This document shows, in pieces, positions 48,001 to 59,939 of a stretch of DNA of 64,000 bases. The notes beneath the pieces are model-generated. The model saw only the letters and a list, made by a program, of their open reading frames with translations. It had not been told where the DNA came from and did not search any database. The number at the start of each line of letters is the position of its first letter. Within the stretch, counting starts at the first letter, position 1. Position numbers and translations under genes: made by a program. Source of the DNA: Labyrinthula sp. Ha (lineage: Eukaryota > Sar > Bigyra > Labyrinthulida > Labyrinthulaceae); assembly GCA_015227615.1 (NCBI GenBank), contig JAALGZ010000009.1, positions 434,001 to 498,000 on the forward strand, in the 5' to 3' direction.

Positions 48001-48702
48001 TTATTCAGAAGATCCTTGATAATAGTTATTGACTGTCAGCTTTTTTATCTTGCCGTAAAAATATAAGGAAACTGATGAACCAAGTTTATCCTGAATCTTT
48101 CTTTTGCGGTTTTCTGAGACAAAACTATTCTCTTCAGATTGAATGCCCTTCTTTTGCTGTATATTTTCACCGTTAGTTTGTTCATTAGGTCGTTCATTTC
48201 TAAGATTATTTTTTCTAGAAAAGCTCTTTGTGACTTTTTCTGGATCGAAAGCATTTATTGTAGTAACAGCTGACGAAGAATTCAGGGTAGGAAGCTTTTT
48301 CTCGGGTGTAACTAAAGGTTTGCTCAGTTTAACACGCTCGAGTAAATCTAGCCATTCTTTTTCCACCACTGGCACATTAAGATGTCTGAAGATTCTCATC
48401 ATACAATTCAAACGATGTTTGAACGTCTTGTAACACCAACTCTGTACCTTAGGCCTGAAAAACCCTTCTATTGAGGATGAAGAAAATTCAAGCGCGTTAT
48501 CGGTACAGTATTTTTGATATGATTTCCAGGTTTTAAGATATCTTTCTCGTGTATCCTTTTGAGCAGTGTCTAAAAACACACGCAGTATAGTTGTGTCAGG
48601 GATGACGTCAGTTGGAGTGGGTGTATTCGGGGAAGAGGGCTGTGTGATATTGACAGTAATTGCTTCTTGATTGCTAGATCCTGTTTCATTTCCTAGGTCC
48701 AT
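48001..48702 (-). CDS. Protein with tyrosine-recombinase-like core-binding (SAM-like) domain
   Basis: Single exon, 233 residues. After a Thr/Pro-rich acidic N-terminus, residues about 45-120 ('TRERYLKTWKSYQKYCTDN', 'WCYKTFKHRLNCMMRIFRHL', 'WLDLLERVKL') form a four-helix pattern like the N-terminal core-binding domain of tyrosine recombinases (phage-integrase SAM-like). The catalytic domain with the R-H-R-Y residues is absent; instead there is a polar basic tail ending 'SVSLYFYGKIKKLTVNNYY', a beta-rich motif. It could be a domesticated DNA-binding protein derived from a Crypton-like or other YR transposon, or a helical protein resembling one by chance. Start: first ATG of the frame. Confidence 0.6.
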   Translation of the reverse strand: MDLGNETGSSNQEAITVNITQPSSPNTPTPTDVIPDTTILRVFLDTAQKDTRERYLKTWKSYQKYCTDNALEFSSSSIEGFFRPKVQSWCYKTFKHRLNCMMRIFRHLNVPVVEKEWLDLLERVKLSKPLVTPEKKLPTLNSSSAVTTINAFDPEKVTKSFSRKNNLRNERPNEQTNGENIQQKKGIQSEENSFVSENRKRKIQDKLGSSVSLYFYGKIKKLTVNNYYQGSSE

Positions 48703-51700
48703 TTAATAAGCTACTGTAGCAGTTCTAGACAATTTCTGACTCCTTTTCTGAACTTTAACTGTTTTGTGGAATTTGGATAGAGTTATTTTATCTGGTAAAG
48801 CACCATTAGTATATCTAAATTCATGTCTGCTAATACAAACTCTACAAGGAAAAAGAGAAACGAACCTAATTTCACGGATATCGAATTTGATTACCCCTTT
48901 TGACTTAACTAAATAATAACAAACTCTGTTTATGGGTTTTGAATGCGCTTATAAGAGGTTGGTAGCTAAGAATTGAAGTTTTGAAAGATTTGTTCAGCGA
49001 GACAAAGATACGAACGAAACGGTATAACACCGTTGTACTCGATTAACCATAGGAGCTGTTCTAAGCGTAAAATTGAATTGATTAGAAACTTTTCATCTAT
49101 TTTATATTTTTCCTGTTGCTCCATTACACTTTAAATGAATGGCTTACTATGTTGTACACGGAATTTTATATCAAACTAAAACCAAGTTGAGTACATAGGC
49201 TTGTCTTTTCCTATTAAGTTATTTTTGCTCTCCTATTGCTATATAAAATAGTTATTCTGCACAAGAATCTTTATTTAAAAGTATAAGTGATGTTTAAATT
49301 TCTGCTACTAATACTCACTGTTGGACCAAGAAAAGTGTTGCACATTGAGTGGTGAGGCGTCACAAAGAACCCCTAATACATACTTACAAGTTGTATTTCT
49401 CATCTCAACTCTTTGTGTGCTTACTGCAAAAATCGTAAATAAAATTATTACTCATAGTAGATAACCTTATTTGATTTCTTGTAGAAGATATGAACTTAGT
49501 AGATACTTCCTGGTAAGTGTAAGATTTGACATTTGAAAGCTGCCTCCTACAATGTACTGTTTACTTGTTGCGGATAAAGAATTACCCAAATAAATCAACT
49601 AATGAGAAAAATATAGTTATATTTGCAGTCTCATGTAACAAATAATCTAAATGGCGATTTAGATCCTCATCGAAATCTTTTTTGTTGTAACACTGAACTA
49701 GCAGGATCCAGAATTGAATTTCACTTCCCATAATAGCTTAATTATATGAATCTCTATGCAGCAATACAGAATTTTAACTTGTATTTCTATATCATTTCTA
49801 CAGATGATAGCTAAATTACAAAACTTTAGATAAATATTTGCCGAGTATTTCAAAAACATATTCAAATAGATAAGAAACAAAATTCACTGTTTAGTGAATT
49901 ACCAGCACTAAATAATACAGGTCAACTATTTATTTCTCAATTTTTACTGTCTGAGTTAGGAGAAGAATTGGTTCCATTAGTAGGTAGGATATGTGTTTTT
50001 CATGGTTTGTGAAAGGACCCTACGTCTTAGACATTTAATACCGTGTTTGAAAAATTGATTTTACGACTTTCAGACCATTTCATGTTGTCTTTTTAAGGAA
50101 TTCTGATAACTGCATAAACTTTAACAGGACCCGGAATTAGTTTTGGCGAGAAGAAAGTTTTGTGATTTCAAAATTTGTAAACACTCTTGTAGGTAAGAAT
50201 TTCCATTTTCTACTACTCTTTCCTTGTGATTTTTTTTCATTCTTGTTCGACTAATTATATTTTGGTAATGGCATCCAATGTATGAGACTATACTTAAATG
50301 TCAAAGTGCTGGTCCTTTGCTATTACCACTATGTGGGGTTTTCAACTTATTTCACTTTAAACTTTGAATTTTTCTTATACAGTGATTAATGTTTTCAGAT
50401 TTCTTCCAATTAAACCTACAATGACCACACAACATATTTGATCATAGAGCAGCTCTAGCTAATACTTGTGGCATTAAGCAATCTATCGTTCTTGTATTGT
50501 GGTATAACATATAATACAATTTACTAAATATTTCAAGCTAGATAAAACTTAAAATTCTTAGATGATACAGGTTGCTACTCATATTCCGTAGATTTCTCAT
50601 TACCGTAGTGCCACAGTATCTAAATCCTGAAAACTTTCTAAACCTTACCTAACGTGGTAAGCGTTAGCCATGACAAACCAAATTCTTTGTGACTAATTTC
50701 CACAATCTCTCGCTACCATTCCTGCATTTAATCAAATCTTTGAGTTCTGTTAATTATCATTCCATTGCAGTTCTTAATTTATAAAGAAATCTATGGAAAT
50801 TTTAAGTAACCTTAGGATTTCTTTAAGCCAACATGACCCGGTGTTGGACCTTGTTTCAAAGATATTGGTCTGTAGTACTATATTATCAACTGTTTAGATT
50901 GTTTAAGTATTTCAATAGGGGAAATAGCTCTCACTATGTGAAGGAGATAATTAGAAAGAAACCCTTCTTAACTTTGCTTCTTCTGGATAAGAATTCCCGA
51001 TGTGATTCTTAAGACGGTATCATAACTCTCCATACCTGGTGGAAAATAATTAAAGTCTGGACTACATTTTCAACTGTTTCTCAGAATTTCAGTACATTAT
51101 TGCTCAATTTTCCAGGTTTGTCATGATTCATAGATGTTCTAAAAGCTCATTAGCTTATTACTAAGCATGGAAAACTTAAATGGTTTTTGTGCTATTCTTC
51201 CATACCACACGGTTCTGGAGCACAGTTTAACACATTATTCACGTACTTGCTTATTATGAGGCCAGAGTTACTGTTGTTCCTCAAGTTTTGGAGTCATGAT
51301 ATTATGATACTGCATCAGAATAACAGTGTCCACTCTTCTGACCTAGGAGCAGATTTAGAAATGCTGAGCCAAGTTAATTCCTTCTTAAAGGTTAACTAGT
51401 CACATGACTATTTGAGCCGCTAGCAGGGATAAGATGTTTTCCACATTGTCAAGACAGGGCATATGACTGTAGCCAGAAATGTGTTTCAGTGCCCAGATAA
51501 TGTACACAAGAAGTCTGTTTGGGACGACAGTAATAATTCAAAAAGATTTTCCATTTTTCTGTCTTTACTTACAAGGGTTATAGGGAAGGTTGATTGCATT
51601 AACTATTTTCAGGTACACTAATGTCAGAGACTGTAGAAATAGAGCACAACCATTAATTGGTAGAGTTAAGAGTTAAGTTCAAGATTAAGTAAAATACTCT

Positions 51701-52046
51701 AAAAAAAAAGCATAGAATAGTTACATTCACTAGTGTCCAGGTCTTTGCTTCTCGCCTTCAGTTGCTACAAATCTAAGTTGCGCAAGGGGAATAAGGTTAC
51801 AGTAAGCAAATTAAACTACCAACTGCTTTGTCAATGAGCGCAACTTGTTCTTATGGTTAGATCGAACATGGCATTTGTAGATCTATGATTACTTAACAAA
51901 GCACAACATCTTCCGAACATTAAATACAGTCTTATATGTCATGGTGTAGCTAGAAGTCCCGGTGGTGACATTACATGCTACTTCAATCCCACTTCTTGAG
52001 CTTAAGATTTATTCTAACTTCTACACGCATCAAAACTATAACGAAC
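48703..52046. other. Non-coding interval
   Basis: About 3.3 kb of AT-rich DNA. Open frames at 49698-49880 (-) and 51187-51399 (+) are short and without motifs. Nothing else seen. Confidence 0.5.
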
Positions 52047-53665
52047 TTAATTCTGGTTTAGTAAGATGTACTCATCAACCAATTCGTCATCCAAAGTTTT
52101 AAAATAGCAATATGCAGCTGTTTCGTTTACAAACTCTGCATTATACTCGCAAAAGTGTGCCCCAAAAGTAGCACCTGATCCTCGATCATTACTGTTATAA
52201 GTAGTTGCCCACCAACTATTACTTTCAAGTCCACTTCGAGCATCCCTCACATCTTTTCCCCCAAGTCCATTAGCAACCACTACTGTACTTCCACTACCCA
52301 AATCCACAACTTCAACTGTATCTGAAAATTCAAACCCTTCATTTAAGGTTAAACCAGAAGTTCCGAGAGTCACTGTTGTAGTATTTTCCACAACTAAACG
52401 ACCATCATCACTGCTAACTAAGTTTTCTTCACCTAAACTAATCAACTCCTTTGTTCTTGCGTAAGTATGCTCGTGAGAATTAAAAACTGTTGTTCCATAT
52501 TTGATACTTAGTTCATACGCTTTCCATCCAACTTCATCGGCCTTATCTCCAGTTTGTAGTAACTTTTGATTCTTGTGGATGAACAAGTTTCTCCAAAGTA
52601 CAGAGCTTGAGTTTAAAATATCAAGTTGAGATTCTAATTCTTCTTCTAAAAACTCATCATCCATACATGTTGAGCCTAATCCGGAAAGAACAAACCCAAT
52701 GTTTCTAAAACTACAGAAATGATTTACACCAATAACTCCTGAACATTGTAATTTTTCAACACCTAAAAAAAATAAATATGAAATAAAAAAAATACTTGAA
52801 GAATTTGCATCATAAGAGTCTTGAACTTTATTATAAATATTCAAGGCAACTTCTTGATACAAAGTAAATTCACCTGTGTCATGATTTCCTACAGTTATTA
52901 ATACAGGAAAACCTTCTCCAAGAACATCAAAAATAGTATTTTGAAATTCTTCATGAGCTTGATAGTAAGTTAAATCTCCATTAATAACAATTATATCTGC
53001 TCCTTCTGATGAAATAAAGGTTAACATTGTTTCAAGTTTCTTAATCGAAACATCTCCTATATAAGCAACTCTCACAGGCTGTATTTCAGCTGACAAGTCA
53101 AAGATTGGTTCATCTGCAGTTACATAATCCACATTTTTTGGATCACAGTCACAAATACCTAAAAAAATAAATTACCAGAAAAAAGGTACCAATTTCTGGA
53201 TCGTAGTATACAAACCAAGGTTGACAAAGTATTTTTAAACTGTATATGTTTACAAGTATTCCAAGAATAACAGTTCCAGCAGATATTATAAAAAGAAGAA
53301 ATCTATAAATAAGTAAACAAATAAAACAAGTACCCAGAAAAAATCAGCGCAAGTTGTTTATTGGAAAAATGTGATCCCTGCTCTTTTTCTAAAACGTTAC
53401 CTTGTTTTGTACCAAGCAGTACAACTTTCAGGGCTAGCGTAAAAAGAGCAAAACCAATTAATATAAACCCATTGCCTAAAAACTTTCTTGTTTCTTCTAG
53501 TGAGAAGTCTCCACTACCGAATCCAGCTGCTGCAGTAAGAGTCAACGCTACTCCAAGGATTAAAAACAAGAGTCCAGAGATAAGTAAGCTACGCTTTTTA
53601 ATAATCTTATTCAGCACAAAACTATTTTGACTTTGTGTAGACTTCCTTTTTCCTTTGCTTGACAT
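52047..53665 (-). CDS. Membrane-anchored calcineurin-like metallophosphatase
   Basis: Four exons on minus: 53665-53334, 53302-53190, 53158-52796 and 52762-52047. The introns are 31, 31 and 33 nt, and the protein has about 507 residues. The first exons encode a basic N-terminus and three hydrophobic helices: near 26-46, near 64-84, and one crossing the first splice ('LALIFSGFLLFIISAG'). After them comes a metallophosphoesterase domain: 'RVAYIGDVS', 'IIVINGDLTYY', 'LITVGNHDTGE', 'WRNLFIHKNQ' and 'VFNSHEHTYARTKEL', the GD / GD / GNHD / xH / HxH ligand series of purple-acid-phosphatase-like enzymes. The C-terminal part has a beta-rich, asparagine/glycine-rich composition. The catalytic part probably faces the lumen or outside. 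The third intron is a stop-free multiple of three. The substrate is unknown. Confidence 0.82.
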
Positions 53666-56600
53666 TGTTTTATACGAGTTTTGTGATATGGTTTTAGTTC
53701 TATTCTTCTTGAATTTTATTTTCTTGAGAACTAATTTTACTTAACGGAAACGTGAAACAAGGAGATTAATTTATCCCTTTTCCGGTAATAAAAGACATAA
53801 CTTTTAGTAAGTTTATAATAGAAACAAATACGATTTCGAATTAGTTTATAAATATTCTCATACTCTCACGGAAGAGAAGTATATATTCAGCTGAAAAAGT
53901 ATAACGTTAAGACAAAGTAAGTTCGATTTAGTTTGCAGTTCATGAAAGGACGACAGATTCTATTGTCCCACAAATATGATTTCTTATCAAAATATTCTCC
54001 CGTTACGGTTCCCCATTATAACGCTAGTTTTTCATTTATATAATATTTTAGTATTTAGATAAAGACAAATTATATAACGGTACATAACGTTTACTTTGTT
54101 AAGAAGGTTCGTTCTTACCTCAAGCACCTAAGCATAGATTTTGCAAAGTATGAATGATATTCAAAGCAATTGGTTCTCTTTTGAGGAAATTCATCTTTGA
54201 GAATTTGTAAACCCTCCTAAGCAATAGCACCCTTTTGCCTATTTTTATTGAGGTTTTGAAGAACTTTAAACACAAGTTAAGATCCTCAAAATTCCTTGTA
54301 CGGATGTAGATTTCTTACTCAAACTTCATACCTCAATTCTATAATTTTGGAGCATTTTAACTAAGGGCAATTACCTCGAAACCAATAATAGTAGGAATAT
54401 TGGTATGTCAGGTTATTAAATCTATACAAGGTAGCCGTAAGAATCGAGTTAATTTATTTTTAAACTTTAAAATTTTCTGAAAACAATCTGGTTCTGGAAT
54501 CAGTTGACCCACGGGAGTCTTGAGTCGGAATCAGAAAAACACAGATTTCATAATTGAACCAGGAATTTCCTTTATTAGCTCATTTTTGGATATAGTAAAA
54601 AATTTTACTGAGCTGAATCTTGTAAATTAAAGTTGCCTAAGAAATAGACCGATTTTCCTTAATTAAACACGCAATCAACTCATTATGTGTCATGAGTAAG
54701 CGGATGAGAATATTGTAAGTGAGCCCCTAACAGGGCATTTTACATCTGCAGTAGTCATAAACTGAGGAGAACTTCCGCTACTTAAATTATAAGATTAATG
54801 CTGGATAAGGGTAAGAAAGTTGAATTTGGCCTAGCAGAATGGCATGAAAGTCGTGTCAAATCCTCATAAACCAACAAAAAACTGAAGACTCACTAAAAGT
54901 ACCTATAATACGCTATAAATGTAGTCCTATTACTACATCTTAGCTAAAGAATTATTCTTCTACTTGTGCAACACTTAGGAATATATTTTTTTCTCAGATT
55001 ATTTACAAAAGCAATCTCCCAGTTACTGCAAGAAAACCATTCCTTTTCGGTGCTGATCTCCATCCTAAGTTCCCTGATTTTTGTCTTTAGTTACCATTTG
55101 CAGCGCCAGAAACATCTGTTTTCATAGGTTAAGGGAGAGCCAAACTAAACATGAAAGTAACTGAATGAAACAGATGGTTTAGTTCAGTATTTTCTATTTT
55201 CTAATCGTTTTATCGTGAGATCATAAATAAATCGTTATTTTACAGCTTGTGGAGATTGAAATGGGCGAAATCTTGTATGTGAGAGATATTTTGTTCGTGT
55301 ATCTTATATATCTGTATTCTTCTTATATTTTGTGGTGGCACTTCTGTCTAAGTTTAGTATTGACTAGTTGGCCAAATCTAAACAGCTATAATACCTTGCT
55401 CGGCCATGTATAAATGTATCTTTAAAGTATAAGAAATCGATTAATGTTTTTTGAAGAAATATAGTAAATATTATTCTCCACCATTTCTTCTAGAATTACG
55501 AAAGTAGATAAGCCCTAGCACCTTGAAAATTTCTCGGTCGTGTATGAAATAGCATGAGGTATGGCACAATATTTGAAACAGCTTTAGAGTCCCCAGAACC
55601 AAGTTATTGTACATAGAAGAATTATGGTTAGTATATCCTCGATTTATTGCTAACTTCCTAGCCTAATGTTTTATTGTAATTGAAGTCATGTTCTACTAAG
55701 AACAAATTATAGTATATGAAATAAAATAAATGGAGAACCGATTAGACTACAATATGACAGTTGTAGAGGAGCAAACGCATCATTTAGACGTGGCATTAAC
55801 CTCAGTTTATTTGTCTTTCTCTATTAAAAAACCAATAAAGTAACTATTATCATACAACACTTTATTAAATTATATATTTCTAGGAAGATTATATTGACTC
55901 TATTGTTCATTGATATTGGATTTTTTGGCGAACTAAAGGCACATGAAGACTTAAGAAATTAGAATCTACGGATAAAATATAGTTAAAAGACGGGAAGGTG
56001 ATGTGGTTAATGCAAGGGTGTTCAAGACAACTTCTACTCTTGGAATTAGAAGGGGGTGAATAACAAGAATATAAAAAAAGGTATGAAAAATAATTAAAAA
56101 ACAACATAATATCGAGTCTCCACCTATTGCTAATCATAAAACATTAGAAACTATCCAAGATGTAAATCTAATTGAGTTTAGGGTACAATATTCAGGGTTA
56201 CGTATGTAATTTAAATTGAGCAAGAACGACACATCATTGTAAGAATTAGACATTAAATTTTCCTAGTAGTTCCTTGCATTGAAAAAAGCTTGTTCAAGCG
56301 AGGTATTCAACCATGTGAATTAAAGCAAGTTGTTTGACATCTTACTTTAGCTATCAAGACACCGAGCACATTGGGGTTATTATGGACTACTGTATCCTAC
56401 ATTATCTCTCACATTGGGATGTGGGTTTCTTGGCACATCTATTACTAGAAACACGGCAATGCAGCTCGAACCAACACTGGATGGCGTATCTGTAAAAAAT
56501 AAGTTGGCGATAGTATGTCATAGCTTGATTCTTCTATTGCCTTAGACAAAGCTAAGGTTACTTAAGAGAACGAAGTTCTTCTGTTTATTGTGGTTTTAGT

Positions 56601-59042
56601 TTGGTATTCAGTGTTGATGAAAATGTCAAATATGCGACGTTAATTGTCCCGAAGAACTGGTGAAGGTTTCATGGTATCTTAGAAGTTATAAAATATTAAT
56701 TAGGTACTTTCTTTAGTGATTACATTAGTTAGTCTGATTAAAATGACAATATTTCTAAGTATATAATAAAGATTCCATGATAATTTGTAAATAATAGAGT
56801 ATCATATGACATTAGACTCAATTGTATGCATTGTTTATTGAAACAGAGGAAGCTCATACAATGTATTTTTACTTCTCTAAGCTTAGACATAATATCTCAA
56901 TTTGCTTATAACTTGCTGGTATGTGCTGTATTTGATGAAATTATATCTTCTTTGAGATTCTATTATGTTCAATAGAATCGGAACTTTGAGCGATAGAGTA
57001 CAAGTTCTGCAAGATTGCGGTTCGTGTTTCCATTGTAACTTAGCCAGTGACAATCTCAAATACATTCCCCTGGTACAAGGTGAGAATATATCATATAATG
57101 GAGATAAAAGCGAGGTATCCCAAGTCTTGGAACGCTATAGTTTTTCAGGGATATGGCACTTTACTCTTCTCGTAAGCATAGTCACAATGAAGAATATTCT
57201 ACATTGGCACAAATATACTATAAGTTGCTTAGAACAACAAAAATAAATAAAATGCGTTAGCTTAATATAAAAATAAGGATAATGGTCATCTGAAAATATT
57301 GAGTAAAGTAAACAAAACTCTGTATCAGGAAGTTATGCTTTTATTACGATATGAAAAAAGATAAAAGGAATCAGTCGCGAATTTATTAATATTTGTTTAT
57401 ATCAGCCATATTCCAAGAGTAAATTTGGTTGTTCTTGTATACTTTCTTTGGCAGATTTAGAGATTAAAATACTAGTTGACTCCTTAATCATAACCAAGCA
57501 CTGGCTTCAAATTTCAAGAACTTGATTGTAAACTTAAAGATACACCGTGTTTCAATAAAAACTATTCGATTCAAAAAACTACCCAATTCTTCCAAGAAAG
57601 TGACAGATACAACAACATTTTTTATTAAGTTTTTAGAAATCGTACTTAAGTTTAAATCGAAAAACTGTACTTAATATCCAAATAAAGCAAAGGTGTTTCT
57701 ATTATGGCTTAGAATTGTGGTGTTATAGTCAACAGGCGATATCTATATATGTTTGTTGTGCATAGTGGAATAAACCCAGGTTTGGTTTAATGAGTAATCT
57801 AAGCAATTGCCCCTTTCATAGTGCCCAAGTGATTTCATGTTAGTTCATAAAAATTTTGAATGGGGACATTTTATTTTTCCTATATACTGAGGCATTTTTT
57901 AATCTTTGGCTACTAATTGCAGTAAACAAATAGCATTTATACATATTAATGTACGCACAGATGACAAGAACAATGCAAGATTCAAGAACTAGCTGCTATG
58001 AATACTTGTGGATTCATGCTTTAATTTACATATGTATTACAGTAAATAGTGTTGGTTTCACTGGTATAGCGATCCTGTTCAACTGATGAAGGTATTTTGG
58101 ATTTAAAGTCTTGTCCCTGGATTTCTGTTTTGCATGGCGCAGGCTAACTTAAATAAGCCTCTGGAATAGTATGAAGTATCTACCGAGCCGACAACAAATT
58201 GGTGGAGGGTACGCTCATTAATGCAAATCATTCCTCAGTAAGTTGCACAGTCTCAATATATGTTGTTACTTATGAAAACAAAAGCAAATATTAGGATATT
58301 TCTAAATATACATGTTTCTTAAAATTCTTGTTTATTTCTCTACCGTTATTGTTAATCTTAATTTATTAAGAGAGAGTATTATAAACATAAAACTTTAGCT
58401 CAACTCTAACACTTTTTATGATATGAAAGACAAGTAGTTACTTTGAGACTTAACCGAGGTTGAACTGCAAGTGGTGACCAAAGTTTTGTATGGTAAACTA
58501 CGTGTAGCTAACCTTTTTCTAAGTACTACAGGTGTATCTTGTGTGTGGAAGCATTTATTCACAGCATATTTGTCCATATTATGCATTTAAATAATTTAAT
58601 ATTTTTCATTGGTTCTTGATTGTTAACTACTTAACGTGAATATTTGATGCACATGAGTGTATTAAAATCTACCCCCTCACTTTACAAATTATAAACCTCT
58701 GTTTTCTTAATCTCATAAATCGATGTAAAATCAAATATTTTTTCTTCATTTTATCAATTTATTGAATAAACCAATAACTGCTGAACTAAAAACCATTTTA
58801 TAAGGATAAAAAGTACAACTCAAATTTTGTTATTGATAATTGAAGCCAAAGAAATCATGAAGAAATTTAAAATATTTTCTATTCACACCGGCATTAACTA
58901 AGTAATATTTAGAAAAAAGGAACAGTCTGTCCTCCTTTTATCAAAGACTAACTACACAATATTCACAGGGCAAGCTAAAGTTAGTATGTATCAGAAGAAT
59001 TCAAACATCTAAACAATGTGCGCTCCAGAATAAAGCTGGAAA
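53666..59042. other. Gene-poor interval
   Basis: About 5.4 kb with no gene I can support. The 56965-57246 (+) open frame of 93 codons is slightly less AT-rich than its surroundings but has no motif, and frames of this length are expected by chance in the window. Confidence 0.5.
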
Positions 59043-59290
59043 ATGAAAATCAGTGTCTTGGTTATTGAAAAACTAAAATATAGAAAAAGAACGAGGCATG
59101 TGATATAAAATATATCTATGAGGGTTTCACTTATATTTTTCTCCAGAGTTCAACTAGTATTCTCACTGAAAGACATGTAGAGGGTCGCAAAACTAAGTGG
59201 GATTTTCTTGGAACAGTTCGAGCTGTATCACAACTGGAAGGTGAAAGTGGTGTGAAATTTACTGGAACGTATCGGCAGAAATCAGGATAA
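59043..59290 (+). CDS. Possible small two-exon gene or terminal exon, unknown
   Basis: From 59147 to the TAA at 59290 the sequence reads as convincing protein ('TERHVEGRKTKWDFLGTVRA', 'LEGESGVKFTGTY'), directly after an acceptor-like 'TTTTTCTCCAG'. A short first exon 59043-59099 (ATG ... CAT) joined through a 47-nt GT..AG intron gives a 66-residue protein. The donor (GTGATA) is weak and the intron is longer than usual here, so this could instead be the last exon of a longer gene or a gene remnant. No family recognised. Confidence 0.35.
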
Positions 59291-59939
59291 AAGACATTAG
59301 TTGAGTTTTAGCCGTTTGGTTTTGTTGATTGACATAACTAGCAGTTAAGTCAAAAGAGAAAAGAAAAATATAGAAGATTTGAGAAAAATTTTCTCGCTAT
59401 TTTGTCCTACCAAAAAGGTTATTTTCAAGTTCATAATATGTTGCTCAACTCGTTCAACGATCTAAGTCGAAAAAAGAATAATCGAGAATAATTGAGTCAA
59501 ATTACCCTCCTTTAGAACAATTTTGGAGAAGAAAAGGTTCATTTTGTTTTCTATTTGTAATGCATTTTTTGTATTAACCCCTTCAACGGATTGTGCAACT
59601 TCCGGAGCATACAAGTGTGTTGTATATTTGCATCTTTTGGTATTGGCAACCTTGGTTTTCATACATAAGAAGAAAAAAGAATATCTTCTACCTTTGTCTT
59701 AACAAAAAAAAGATAGAAAACAGCTGATTAAGAAAACGTAGTAGAAATTCTGCAATAATTGTTCTATTGTTTATATTGGAGTTCTGAGCGAAATACGACA
59801 AAAGGTTTCTTGTATTTCCTAGAAAAGCATACATGAAATGGAGCTCTGTTGAATTATTTATACTTTTGTCATCTTATACTGATTATTCTGGAATATAGTT
59901 TTCACCATGCATGTAATACTTTCTGGATATACTAAGCAA
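59291..59939. other. Non-coding interval
   Basis: About 650 bp before the 3' end of the receptor gene. A 66-codon minus frame at 59462-59662 has no motif. Nothing else seen. Confidence 0.5.

Noticed and set aside
56965-57246. 93-codon plus-strand frame
   Set aside because: Slightly less AT-rich, but no motif; several frames of this length are expected by chance.
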